Positions 11,262 through 23,200 of a DNA stretch of 64,000 nt are shown here, one piece after another. The notes beneath the pieces were generated by a model that ran no database searches, was not told the origin of the DNA, and saw only the letters and a list, made by a program, of their open reading frames with translations. Source of the DNA: Panagrolaimus kolymaensis (lineage: Eukaryota; Nematoda; Chromadorea; Rhabditida; Panagrolaimidae); NCBI GenBank assembly GCA_028622995.1, contig JAJQJQ010000017.1:1426001-1490000 (forward strand), written 5' to 3'. A program made the translations under genes and the position numbers. Each line of letters starts with the position of its first letter. Within the stretch, counting starts at the first letter, position 1.

Positions 11262-14200
11262 ATGCCAGCTAACCCAACTGTAAAACTTCTCTTTGAAGAG
11301 GAATCGAATACAGCTGGTGATGATTTAGGTGAGTCATATCATTCATTGCCTCTATTTGTCGGAAGCGATTGTTTAAAATCACAATTTAGGCAATTGGAAT
11401 CAAAAATCACAAAACAGCACAGGAGTAGCAAAACAAAAACGATCAAGAAAATTTAAATGTGGTTTATGTTGGTGTTTATCCCTAGCAGGAGTGATGCTTC
11501 TTGCTGGAATTGCTATAGGAATTTTTGTTTTCTCCAGGTTATACTCTGATTGTATTGAAGAGAACCAAGTAATTTTCTTTTTTAAATAGAAACTTTTGTT
11601 TTATTTACTTCTGTAGGTTGAATGCTCTTACTTTCCTTCTTTTTTACGGAATTTGGCAGACGTGAATATTTTGGATGAAGTATGTAAGATTATTAAAAGT
11701 TTCGATTGCTTTTTTTGCTTTTGAATAATGCTTTTACGTCTGCTATTTTCCACCGTACTAACTTTTTTAACTCCCATTTTCAAAATGGCATTTTTTTGAT
11801 TATCCTTTGTTTATAATTATATTTTAGGATAGCACAGAAGATTCAGACCTATCATTAGAGGAAGAAATATTTGCTGAATGTGGTCAAGGATATCCATGGA
11901 AGCAAGTTCGATTACCCACTGATATTTTACCATCGAGTTATCGTTTAAAAATTCATCCAAATTTGGATACACTTGAATTAACTGGAACTGTTGATATGGA
12001 ATTACGGGTTGAAAAAGAAACTCGAATCATCGTTTTTCATGCTCAAGATATGAATTTAACAAGTTTTACCATTCGTCTTGGATCTCAAAGAGTTCATGCT
12101 CGACATGTAATCATTTTTTTTTGTAAAAATTTATATTGGATTTTTTGCAAATTAATTTCAGTTAATATGTTCAAGGCTTTTACAATGGGCCTTTGAAACA
12201 GATGAGCCATTTCCGAAAGATTCAATTATTCGACTTTCAATTGATTATGTTGGATTTATTCATAAAGATCTCTCAGGCCTTTATATTAATACACATAGGG
12301 AAAAAGCAAAAGGTGGTAATGAAACTACGTATGATTTTTTCCATTCCTCTTTTATCCTTTAGCATAACAAATGAGTATTGTAGGATCTCAGCAATAACTC
12401 AGTTCGAACCAACACATTCGCGGAAAGCATTGCCCTGTTTTGATGAACCAAGTTTTAAAGCAGTTTTTGATATTTCAATTATTCGTAAAAAAGAACATCT
12501 TGCTCGAACTAATATGCAATTAATTCGAACGGAAGAGTATGAAGATAAGTAAGTTAATTTTGTGTGCTTAAAAAAGAAAAATACTTCAACAAATTTGTAA
12601 AATTAATAAGTTTATATCGAAAATATAATCAATTTAATCGCTGTTCTATTCTCTATTTTTTAGTTTAATGATAGATCAATTTTCACCATCTGTTAAAATG
12701 AGTACATATTTATTAGCCATCGCGGTTCTTGATAACTTTTCAAAAGTTCGAAAAATGACCAAGAAAACTGCAAAGCCTGTGGAGGTTTGTTTGTTCCATC
12801 TCTTTTTAACTTAACGCTAAACACTTATCTTTAGATCAATTTATTCGCCCCAACTGATTCCATTAATGGCCAAACCGAGTTTGGTCTTGATACAGGTGTT
12901 CGAGCTCTTGAATATTTTGAAGATTATTTTAATATTCCATTTCCTCTACAAAAAACTGATTTAATTGCATTGGATGATTTTGCTGAGGGTGCAATGGAAA
13001 ATTGGGGTCTTATTACTTTTCGTACGTTCTGTTGGGTCTTTATCACTACCCAATTTTCTATTCCACCTACTTGAAACTTTTTTTTCCCAGGAGATGCCAT
13101 GCTACTTTATCACCCCCAACGATCCACCGAGAAAACAAAAGAAACGATAGCATTGGTTATTTGCCATGAATTTGCACATCAATGGTTTGGAAATTTAGTT
13201 ACAATGCAATGGTGGAATGATTTATGGCTGAATGAAGGCTTCGCAAATTTCATGGAATACCTCTGTGTGGATAGCCTTTTTCCACAATGGAATGTCGTTC
13301 ACGATTTTTTTATTGAAAACTTTTTGCAATCCATGCTTCAAGATGGTTTTCGTTCATCTCATGCTGTGTCTACTGAAGTTGAAGATCCAGCACAAATTGG
13401 ATCAATTTTTGATGCAATTTCATATCAAAAAGGCGCCTCAATTATTCAAATGCTTCGAGGACTTTCAGGAAAGAATGCTTTTAGAACGGCGTTACAAAAA
13501 TATTTAAAGAAATATGAATATTCCAATGCAAAAGGCGAAGATTTATGGAGGATTATTCAAGATGTAAGTAACAACAGTCTCAAAGATCCAAAAAGATTTA
13601 TGATAGTCATTAAAAAAATGTTAAAATTAAACATCATATTTTTTAGCATGTAACATTATCCACATCAATCTCAGTTATGGATATTGCTGAAGCTTGGACC
13701 GCGCAAATTGGATATCCACTTATTCGAGTTGAACTCATCGATGATGGCTTAACCATGCTTATTAAAGATCAAGTTCGATTCCTCTTCCTTGAAGAAGAAC
13801 GATATGATAATTTGACCCAGCAGTGGCCAATCCCCGTTCAATATCACACCAATAAACAATCCCAATTAAAGCTCACTTGGTTTGAACCTGATGCAAAAGA
13901 TGGTTTGTAAAAAATACGATTACCGTTTAAAATAATTGCTTCTTAAAATTTTTAGTAAAAGTTTCGCTTGGAACTAAATCTGAATGGATTATTGCAAACG
14001 CAGAATCATTAGGTTATTATAGAGTTTTGTATTCCAATGATTTATATCGAGAATTTACTCGACAATTGGATTCCGATCATTCTGAAATTGGAACCGTTGA
14101 TCGTGGAGCTCTTCTAAATGATGCATTTAGTTTTATGCGAAGTGGACATTTATCTGCGGATATTGTAATGGATTTAATTCAATATGTTGAAGATGGAAAG

Positions 14201-15148
14201 GAAACTGATAGAATCCCATGGGTTGTAATTATCACACATTTAAAATCTATTGAAGCTTTATTGGGTGATAGCGAAATATTAAACATGTTTCAGGTATTCT
14301 TATTTATGATTTAAATAATAATTATTGTTTAATTATTGTTTAATTATTTTATTTAGCGATATGAAAGATCTCTTATGTTGAATGTTTATGAAAGATTAGG
14401 ATGGTCACAACCTAATGGTCATGTGGATCGAATGCTTCAAACTGATATCCTCGCTCATTCATGCAAGCTTCAACTTTCTGATTGCGCTAAACAAGCTCAA
14501 CAACGTTTTCATCAATGGTTAAAGGATAAAAATTCTATTTTCGTTGATATCCAACCTTTCGTAGTCGAAGAAGGTATTAGACATGGAACACCATCAGATT
14601 GGGAAAGAGTATACCGAGAATATTTATCTACCACAAATCCCGCCCAAAGATTTCTTCTTTTGATCGCCCTTGCAGCCACGGAAGATGTTACCTTAATTAA
14701 TCGATTCATGTCAATGTGTCTTGATCCTTCCATCGTTCGACCTAACGTTCTTCCAAGAGCTTTAGGTGTTTTAATGCAAAATGTAAGAACTTTAGTTTTT
14801 TAAAACCGACTTGATTATATTTAAAATCTCTGTTTTTTATAGAAAGTTGCTGCCTATCACGCTTGGAGATTCTTTAGAATGAATTACAATAATATTGAAC
14901 AACTTTATAGTGGAGCTAATACATTATTGGGTTCAATGATAAAATCAATCATTGAAAATTTTAATACCGAATTTGATTTAAATCAAGTTCGAGAATTTTT
15001 TGATGGTAAAGATCTTGGCGCATCTCGCCCTCGAGTGGATCAAGCGATTGAAATGATTAAACTCAATATTCAATGGCGAAAACTTAATGAACGTCCTCTA
15101 CAACAATGGCTTAAAAAATGGGGCATTAAACGAAAGCTACATATTTAA
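11262..15148 (+). CDS. type II membrane M1 aminopeptidase
   Basis: Zinc exopeptidase of the M1 (gluzincin) family, which removes N-terminal residues from peptides outside the cell. Thirteen exons were placed by eye: 11262-11328, 11390-11568, 11617-11679, 11828-12106, 12162-12328, 12384-12548, 12664-12784, 12835-13021, 13091-13563, 13647-13902, 13956-14293, 14357-14782 and 14843-15148. After a short cytoplasmic tail comes a membrane anchor (about residues 50-72), then a stalk. The catalytic domain has the exopeptidase motif GAMENWG (about 12990), the zinc site HEFAHQW (13165-13185) with the third ligand in WLNEGFA, and the catalytic-Tyr region SYQKGAS. An ERAP1-like C-terminal helical domain follows. 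All catalytic residues look intact. It resembles nematode and vertebrate ectopeptidases such as APN/APA; substrate unknown. Confidence 0.92.
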
Positions 15149-16115
15149 TTTACGCCCTCAATTTATTATCTTGATTTGTTCTTCCCATTCTAGTCAGCCC
15201 TCAATGGTTTCTTTGCAATTTTTTTCACTCTCAAAAATATTGTTAATTTGCTTTTCATGCTTTTTTGTCCTTCAATAATATAAAATTTAATAAAGTAAAT
15301 ATCGTCTTAAATATTTGAAATAGAAATAAAAATTAGAAATAATACAACAAAATTAGCAGCTACAAATACTTTTTAAGTAAAGGGCACGTCTACTACCATA
15401 CTCGTTATTAAAATTATTTACTTAACATCTTTCATTTTTGGCAGCCAAAGAAATTTATAGGAAAGATTAACGTAAGGACATAGAAATAAGTTTAAAAGAA
15501 AATAAAAATCAACGTTTTTTTGTAAAAAAAAATAAAACAAACTTTTAATCAAAATTTCTAAAAAGTTGCTAGAAAATTTGATAAAAAAAAAGTAAATACA
15601 AAATATTGGATGCATCGTGCATTAAAAGTTTATTTTTTGCGTCTTTCATTCACATACATACACACATTTTTCTTTCTTCATTCATTGTTTGTGAGCAAAA
15701 AAATAAATATGCGCCTCACAAACAAACTTTCAACACCACGACGACCATCTTTATGCGTTTGTTGTGTCACATTTATTTTTTTGCCATAGGATCTTTCCTT
15801 TTTTCTCTCCAAATTTCTTTTCGTTTTTGTTTCATCTGGTGCTTTTTTTTTACTACTACTTGATGTCCAATGCGTGGCGTGTGCAAAACAAGGCAAGCCT
15901 AAGGTTCACAATTTTTGTTGTTTTTTCCCTTCTTATTTCAGTGTCCTTTGAACATCTCGTGTTTTGTCGTAAACAAGTCAGCTCTTTATTTACGCTCCTC
16001 CCTTTATTGTTGTTAGTTTACTTTTTTATCAGATTCCATAACATTATCTTCCACATTTGAACACATTTGTTGTTTTGTTAATTAATTTATCCTTATTTTT
16101 CTGTTGTTGTTTAAA
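15149..16115. other. intergenic before TSPO
   Basis: T-rich sequence with several spurious open frames rich in Phe, Leu and Ser. No conserved protein is visible. The AATAAA near 15288 may polyadenylate the aminopeptidase transcript. Confidence 0.5.
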
Positions 16116-16933
16116 ATGGACACTCAAGAACCCATACATCCAGGTAAAAAAAAAAAGCTTGTCATTGCGCGCTTTCTATTCTAGTATAATTTTTTTTATC
16201 GATTGAATCTTTATTGTTTACAAACTCTTTTCATATAACGGGATTTGAAACATTTTTATTAATCATGCATTATTTTTAGCTTATTTACGTGACAGTGCTT
16301 ACGAATCACGCGTAATTTCTCCTTCAAACATGCCTTACATCTGGACTTCAACTGATACTCGCAATGCAGCTTTGGCTTCAATCGTACCTGTTGGTTTGGG
16401 CCTTGTCTCAAGTATTGGAACTTTAGATGGTGGCCGTTATCGTCGACATTTCGAAGTTTGTATCATTTTTTAATATGAAACATTTTAAACTACTTTTTAG
16501 CGCTCTACCAAACCTAATTGGGCAAACTATGATGCATCGGTTTATTCTCACATGGATTTATTGACTCTTAGTCCTCTCGGTTACGCAAGCTACCTTGTAT
16601 TTAAGAACGGTGGCGGGTAAGGCTTTTTTCTTTAGTCGTAAATAATTTATAATTAATTTTAGATTTGATTATAATGATACCTGCGGAGCTTTGGCTTTGT
16701 ATGGGACTTCTATGATTCTTGTTGGAGCGACTATTCCTTTACTTGAAAAGGGTAATCACAAAGGTCTTGCATGTAATGCTGCTCTTATTGCTGCTACCGC
16801 TGGTGCAACTTTCGTTGCTTTCCGTAAAATTGATGAACATGCTGGATGGTTTGCTTTGCCTTTTGCTGTCTGGAGTCTTTTCCAAGCTTTCTTCAACTAC
16901 AAACTTTATCAACTCAATAGCCATGAAGCATAG
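16116..16933 (+). CDS. tspo: TspO/MBR translocator protein (TSPO)
   Basis: Four exons (16116-16143, 16280-16455, 16501-16616, 16663-16933) encode about 196 residues with five hydrophobic segments. In animals TSPO is an outer mitochondrial membrane protein that binds cholesterol and porphyrins. Matches to the family include SPLGYASYLVFKNGGGF after the second helix, a small-residue-rich central part, and a last helix ending FFNYKLYQLN, the equivalent of the aromatic LNYY end of TspO. An N-terminal extension of about 35 residues precedes the first helix. It sits 296 bases upstream of SMN on the same strand. The exon-1 start is short (nine codons) but splices in phase. Confidence 0.85.
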
Positions 16934-17200
16934 AATAATGTTCCAACATCTATCTCAAAAGTAGCCGTAATAATTCAATCCGTTATTTTGTTTTTCTCGT
17001 ATTTTTTTTAAATAATATAATTGTGTCGTTAGTTATTACTTTTAATTGTAAAAGTTTCTCTTATTAATAGTTTCTTCATTCTAAGTATGTATAAATACGT
17101 TTAATATTTTTTTTTGTTCCAAACACAAAAACTGTACGTGAAGCATATTAGCGTCGTTTTTATACTTTTACTATCTGAAAATAATATTCATGAAATTCTT

Positions 17201-17207
17201 ATTTTAG
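17201..17207 (+). promoter_or_regulatory. splice or spliced-leader acceptor before SMN
   Basis: TTTTAG ends 22 bases before the SMN ATG and about 270 bases after the TSPO stop. This geometry fits a downstream gene of an operon, but does not prove it. Confidence 0.4.
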
Positions 17208-17229
17208 AAAGCTTATATAAGAAAAAATT

Positions 17230-17970
17230 ATGAGTGGAAAAGATAATCGTTCAAAACGACAAGAAAATTTGCTTGGTAAAGATGAAATCTGGGATGATAG
17301 CGAGCTGATTAAAATGTACGATGAATCGGTTAAAGGAATCTTCAATAACAAGGATAAAGAATCCAAAGATGGAAAGCTGAGAGAGGTTTGATTTTATTAT
17401 GCTCTGTTAAATTAATCATATTTGCGTTTAGTGGAAAGTTGGAGATATATGTATGGCACCTTTTGATGATCTTTGGTATCAAGCAAAAATTCTTTCAATT
17501 TCGGCTGATGACAAAACAGCAAGAGTACATTTCCTTGAATATGAAGATGGCGACGATGCTACTGTTGAACTCAGTGAACTTTTTCTGTATGTATTTTTTA
17601 TCACTTTATTTGAAATCCATGAAAGTTTATTTTAGAGAAGATGAAGTACAATTTAATGAAGAAGAAGCTGGTGATGAAGGTGAAATTGAAGATGTCGAAA
17701 TGAGCTTACCAGAAAAAGCATCAATCTCAAAACCTCATCCAAACTTTTCCATTCCAGTATGTTTTTTTAAACAAAATATTTGTAGTATTTATCATTATTT
17801 TCTAGGTGCCTAAGATTTTACCTCCTCCTCCAGAAATTTTCGAAGCAATGAATAATGAAAAAGAAATCACCAATAATATGATGGTCTCATGGTATATGTC
17901 GGGTTATCACACTGGCTATTTCCAGGCAATGCGGGATTTCCAGAAAAAAGCTTCCTCTCAAAAACATTAA
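17230..17970 (+). CDS. smn-1: survival motor neuron protein (SMN)
   Basis: Core of the SMN complex, which loads Sm proteins onto spliceosomal snRNAs in the cytoplasm and is found in Cajal-like bodies. Exons 17230-17385, 17432-17586, 17636-17756 and 17806-17970 give about 198 residues. Three signatures are present: the N-terminal Gemin2-binding helix (EIWDDSELIKMYDESV), a Tudor domain (KVGDICMAPFDDLWYQAKI, then a cluster of acidic residues and YEDGD), and the C-terminal YG-box oligomerisation helix (MSGYHTGYFQAMRDF). The proline-rich region is reduced to a run of four prolines. All joins keep the frame. The SERF gene lies convergently 177 bases away. Confidence 0.95.
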
Positions 17971-18147
17971 TGTTGTTACTATGTATTTTAATTTTGTAAT
18001 TCCAATTGTTGATTGATACTCATTGTGTTGTTTTACTTTTTATAATATAAATATATATTCAAATACAAGGCATAAATGGGTATTTTATACAAAAGAAAAA
18101 TAAGACAAGAAAATGTTCATAGTAAACTTCACAGATATTGATTGCTT

Positions 18148-18437
18148 TCATACTTTGAGAGGATCAATTTTGACCACTTTCTTTACATCACCAGAAGCTG
18201 CTGCTGCTTCATCTGCAGCTTTTTTCTCAAGAGCTTTCAATTGTTTTTGTCTCATAACTTCAGCATCACGTTCCATGCGTTTATCGGTTGAAACTCCCTA
18301 AAATAAATTTTGAGAAAAGTTATGAGAGCAGTAAAAAAACTTACATCTTTCGCATTAGATCCTTGAGATTTCTTCAATTCTTGTTGTTTTTTCATATTCT
18401 TAAGGCGAGCAAGATCCCTTTGATTTCCACGAGCCAT
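18148..18437 (-). CDS. moag-4: SERF/MOAG-4 small basic 4F5 protein
   Basis: Two exons on the minus strand (18345-18437 and 18148-18297) encode about 79 residues. The start MARGNQRDLARLKNMKKQQE matches the 4F5/SERF family, whose members begin M(T/A)RGNQR(D/E)LAR. The remainder is Lys, Ala and Glu rich. In worms MOAG-4 promotes aggregation of amyloid-prone proteins, and human SERF1/2 do so in vitro. The gene is too short and low in complexity for other clues. It is convergent with SMN. In the human genome SERF1A is the immediate neighbour of SMN1, so the adjacency is notable. Confidence 0.93.
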
Positions 18438-20230
18438 GGTTACTATTTGATAGAAAGAGTAAAAAACTCAAAAATGGATGGAAAGCGGGTTTGATGCAAT
18501 GACGCGTACGCCTAGGCACAAAGCCGAAAATCAATCAATCAGAGGTTTCTAGAAAAAATAAAGTTAAAGAAAAATCTATAAATTGCAAACAAGATCCATA
18601 AAAAATCAATGGAAATCCGGAGATCGCGCAATAAAGAATTCGTAGACGAATGGAAGAAAAATTTGTCGTTGACAAATAAAAAATGTGAGAGAATGAAAGC
18701 AAACCAAATCTAGTAATAGAAGAAAAAAAAAGGAGAAATGGAAAAATAAAAAAAGAAGAAAGACGCACGCAAAATGCAACAGCAACCAAAACAAAAAAAA
18801 TAATATTATAGGAAAACAGCAAAGTCGCTAAAGGCGGTTCTTCTTGATTTTTTGCTTCCAGCAACTTCGATGGTTGTTCTAGTTGAACGCATTACAAGTA
18901 AAAGAGAAGACTGGTGATAATGGCTTTAAAAATGGAAATAATAAAATCAAAAGGAGTAATATGTTAATTCGTATACAAATATTAGGTCTATGGTTCTAGA
19001 AAAATTTTTTAACGTGAAATAAAACAAATTTACATAATTTTTTTAAATAGAAAAATAATTACGAAGTTCTTTAGCATGTGTATGTCTTTGCAATAATTGC
19101 AATCATTATGGATAGATTATTATCTTTAACCCTAACCAAACACATACATAAAAAGATTTAACCATAAAAAAATGGCTAAACATTGTTTAAAAAAATATGT
19201 AATGAAAAGGAAACTTGTGATCCTCCAGAAAAATACTCTCATAGAGATCGTTGCTTTTTAACTTTGATTTTAATTTCTAGTTTTATAACTATAAAAAATT
19301 TGGTAGCCATTAACATTCACAAGAAGTTGTTACCACAAAAAAAAAATTTATTTTTAGGGATGAAAAGTAGTCACAAAATGTTTTAAGCTGAAGTTAATTA
19401 GCTCAGAGATGAGTAAGTAAAAAATCACCAATTAGGAACTGGATAACGTCAAGATCTTCTCATTCTGTCATGACCTCAAAAAAAAAATGATATAGTTTGT
19501 TTTTCAAAAAATTTGTTCAAAAAAAAGAAAAATTAGTCATTCATTAATTAAAAATATAAATGCCAGAAACGGGTTCCTTTTTTCCCGATCACTGGCGGCG
19601 TTGCTTGCGTTAACATGATGATCAAAACAAAAAATCTCATCATGGAGTTGCAACGTCCACAAGATGTTTATGATTGCGGAATTGCGCGATTGCAAAGAAA
19701 CAAACGTCTTTTTTCCATACTTCTTTATATTTATTGACTATTTTTGTATTTCGTACTACATTAATCACATAACATTATAAACTCAAATTTTACGTATTTT
19801 CTGTTTTGTTAATTTAAAATAATTTTGCTTTCGAAAAAAATTGCTGCTAAATGCACAGATATATTATAGTTGCTGCTGCTGCTAATGTTTGCAAATGAAA
19901 GTGTTTTTGGCAGTTGCTTTCATTGAGAGCTTTTTTGATTGCCCCAAAATTTAATCAAATCCTCCCAAAAAATAAGATCAAAAAAAAGGTGGACGACCAC
20001 CTGATTGATGTTTTAAAAAGCAATGTTCTCTTTTCGTACTCGCCTTTTCATTGTTTTTTTTTTGTGGGAATTTAATTTTTTGTTTTGTTTTTGATTAAAA
20101 CGTGAAAAACGAGGAAGGAAATTATTTTAGTAAAAATTGAAAATCCTTCATTTTAAACATGTCTTTCTTTTACAGATTTGTTGCTGCCGAAGCACTTTTA
20201 TTTAGGGAAGAGTAACAACACGACGTAAAT
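18438..20230. other. intergenic between SERF and lim-9
   Basis: Probably holds the promoters of SERF and the distal lim-9 start. A moderately GC-richer patch at about 19570-19690 (GGCGGCGTTGCTTGCG) stands out from poly-A/T. I see no coding exon. Confidence 0.5.
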
Positions 20231-23200
20231 ATGCCATCAACAGGAGGAGGAAGCTTGTCCACTCTTCTATGCTCGTGTTATTCTCCTAAAAAAGCAGCGA
20301 GAAATGAAACTCAAAAAGAATTAAATGTTGATAAAAAAGTTGATGATGAAGAACCTTACGCAAGGATAAATAAAATGCGAAATTCAACCAGACAAAAATC
20401 ACAGGTTTGTTTTATTTTTTTAACCACATGTTTTATGAGTTATTAAAGTGTTCACAAACATGGGTCAAATTATTATTTATTTAATTTTTAAAAAAAACTT
20501 TATAAAACTTTAAGTAGTAGGCTTAAAAACTAAGAAAATCCGTAAGTTATATATTGCCATATTTTTTGTAATTTTATTTTTCATTTGTTTCTGTTAAAAC
20601 TTTTAAATTATAAAAATTAAAAACAATAATATTTTGGTAATTAAATCCTGAAATTTTAAAATAAGAATTTCGATGTTTTTAAAGTGTTGTTTGAACCCTT
20701 TTTAATGGTAGTGTGAGAATAAAATTAATTATTATTGTGATTTTCTTTTTTTTTTTAATTATCTGTTTGTTTGTTTTATGTTTTACGTTTATCAACGGCT
20801 GGCGAAATTGATATTGATGAAATTGGTGGATATGCAACAATATTAAAAACTCCAAAATTACCGCGTAAATTAAACGCAGAAACTTTGAATTCAGAAAAAA
20901 CAATATTTCCGCCATCCAAAATTGAATTAACTGTGCCACCTTCATCGTTAATGAAATCATCCTTGCCAATGCATGAAAAAAGAATGTTAACCAAAGATTT
21001 ACCCAAATTACCGCAACAGTCTGAAAGAGTAAATCATCGTTCTGATGTTTCATCGTCGTTAAGTATTTCTTCTTCAAGAGATTCATTTCGCAAAAGTTTG
21101 ACCTCATTTGTTAAAGAATCTCCCCCATCAACTCCACCTCGGCGAGGTTCACAGGTTTGTTGATTTGTTGGTTAAGTAAATGTCCATTGTGAAAAAAAAA
21201 TCGGAAATACAAACATCTTTGTACCATTTTTTAAATGTCTGAGCTTGCTGTCCTTCTGCTAAAAGGTAGTAGTAGTAGCCTTTGACCTTCTTTTCATCTT
21301 TTTTGTTTGACGTATTGAGTTCAATTTTAAACCTTAAAAAATATCTATTATTAGATTTTAAATCCAAAAATTCACACTTTGAAGCTTCAAAGTTTTTTTT
21401 GGAGTTCGAGATTATTTGTCTCAAGACACATGTTCTTTACATTCGAATGTATTTGTTTTACATTTGACCCTATAATTTGTCGAAATTTTAGTTTGACTAA
21501 TTGTAAAATGAATCATTTTTTGTTTTACACTTTTTTTCGTTAAAAACTTCCAAAAAAAATCAGCTTCGCCCAATTCTTTTGCTTTTTTTGTTTGTTTAAT
21601 TCAAGGAAAATTTGTAGGTAAGTCTTTTTTTTTTCTCAAAAAATCATTTAATTTTAATTTTGATTACCTTTTTCTAAAGAAATTTTTTTCTGACCTTTCA
21701 AATCAAACTTTCCCATTACTGTTCCAAAAAAAAAAAATACATTACAACTTTCAATCTTATGTTTTTTTTCATTTCATATTGTTAGAAAAAATTTCCAAAT
21801 CACTATTGTCAAAAATCGCTTTCTCATTCGGTCGCTTCAAATCACCTTCATCCATTTATTTCATCTTCTTCTTCTCCGACGACGGTCACTCTTCTTTCTT
21901 CTATCTCTGTCAGGGTTCTTTACTTAACAGCCGCCACCATTTATTTAGGTTTCATTTAAACTATTTTTTTTTAAATTTCTTTTTATGTCAATGTTTTTTT
22001 AAGGTTCAAGGTCTGTAAAAAACCGCCATTTTTAATCGAAAAAAACGGAATTAAGTTTTTTACTATTCACATTCATCGGAAACAAAAACATGTGCTATTT
22101 TTTTGTTTTTTCGGTGAATCTTTTTGATAAAGAAATTATGTAAGGTCGGTCGGTGGTTGTCGCCATTTTTTATGTCTACTTCACCGCCAAGTTTTAAGCT
22201 GTTCTTAATTTCTTTTCAATTGTCAAATTTAATTTACACATATATTTGTGTAAGTTAATTAAAATTAATCGTTCCTTCTTAACACATGTCATTTTTTAAA
22301 CTGGTAGTAATTGTGGTAGTGAAATGACTCGAAACTAAACCTGTCTTTTAATTATTTACCCCGGAAACATCATACATGCTTTAGAGACTTTTCACATTTC
22401 ATTGATACTCACACGTTTTTTGGGCCATCATCTTTCTACTTTTTTTTCTTTTATCGAAATAATATGTATGTAGCAACAGTTATTTTTTGAATCGTCATTT
22501 TACGATCCCTTTCTATCTCCTTCTCTCGATGCTTATTGTCCGTTAGAAGCTTATCTAACTTTTTGTGAATATTGTTTTGGAAGAAGACCATTCAAAATCT
22601 ATCATAAAATCCGAAGAGTAAACATTTGAAGAAAAGACAATAAAAAATAAAATTCTAGTTGTTACTACTCCATTGTTATGGTTGCAACTTTTTTTTATTA
22701 CAAGCAGATTTGTAACTCTCCTCTTTTCTTTTTCTTTCAAAGCGCCAACGAGCAAGCTGTTTTATGTTTTTCTCACCTTCAATGTTATCCATCTCCATGG
22801 TCTTCTAATTTTCCAAAGAAAAAGAGATTTGGATGATTGCGCAAGCTTGTTGTCTACTCGGTTTCAATCGCGATCAGCTTCATTGCCTTAGGCTCTTCTG
22901 ATTCAATGCAACTTTGAAACATATTGAAAAAAAGTTGCTTTTTCCCAATCAAAAGAAAACCATAAGATTTTGCACCATTTTTTTGAATGAATATTTCTTA
23001 AGCAAGTTCCGGACTTCCAAGGGTGTGAAATGACAAGAAAAAGGCAGGTGGAAAGGAGGAAGAGATTCGTTTTTGAGAAGACGGCGTCGACTCCCTACCG
23101 AGGCATTTTTTCTTTTAACTCTTCCATGCTTCATTGTTTTCTATGCTACCGCCGCTCTTTTATCTTTCTTCTAAGAAGCATATAGACTTTTTGAAAGTTA

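Noticed and set aside
15606..16060. Overlapping Phe/Ser-rich open frames before TSPO
   Set aside because: Composition of T-rich noncoding DNA; no homology pattern and no splice link to TSPO.
19128..19142. Telomere-like TAACCCTAACC
   Set aside because: Barely two units and isolated; nematode telomeres are TTAGGC repeats.
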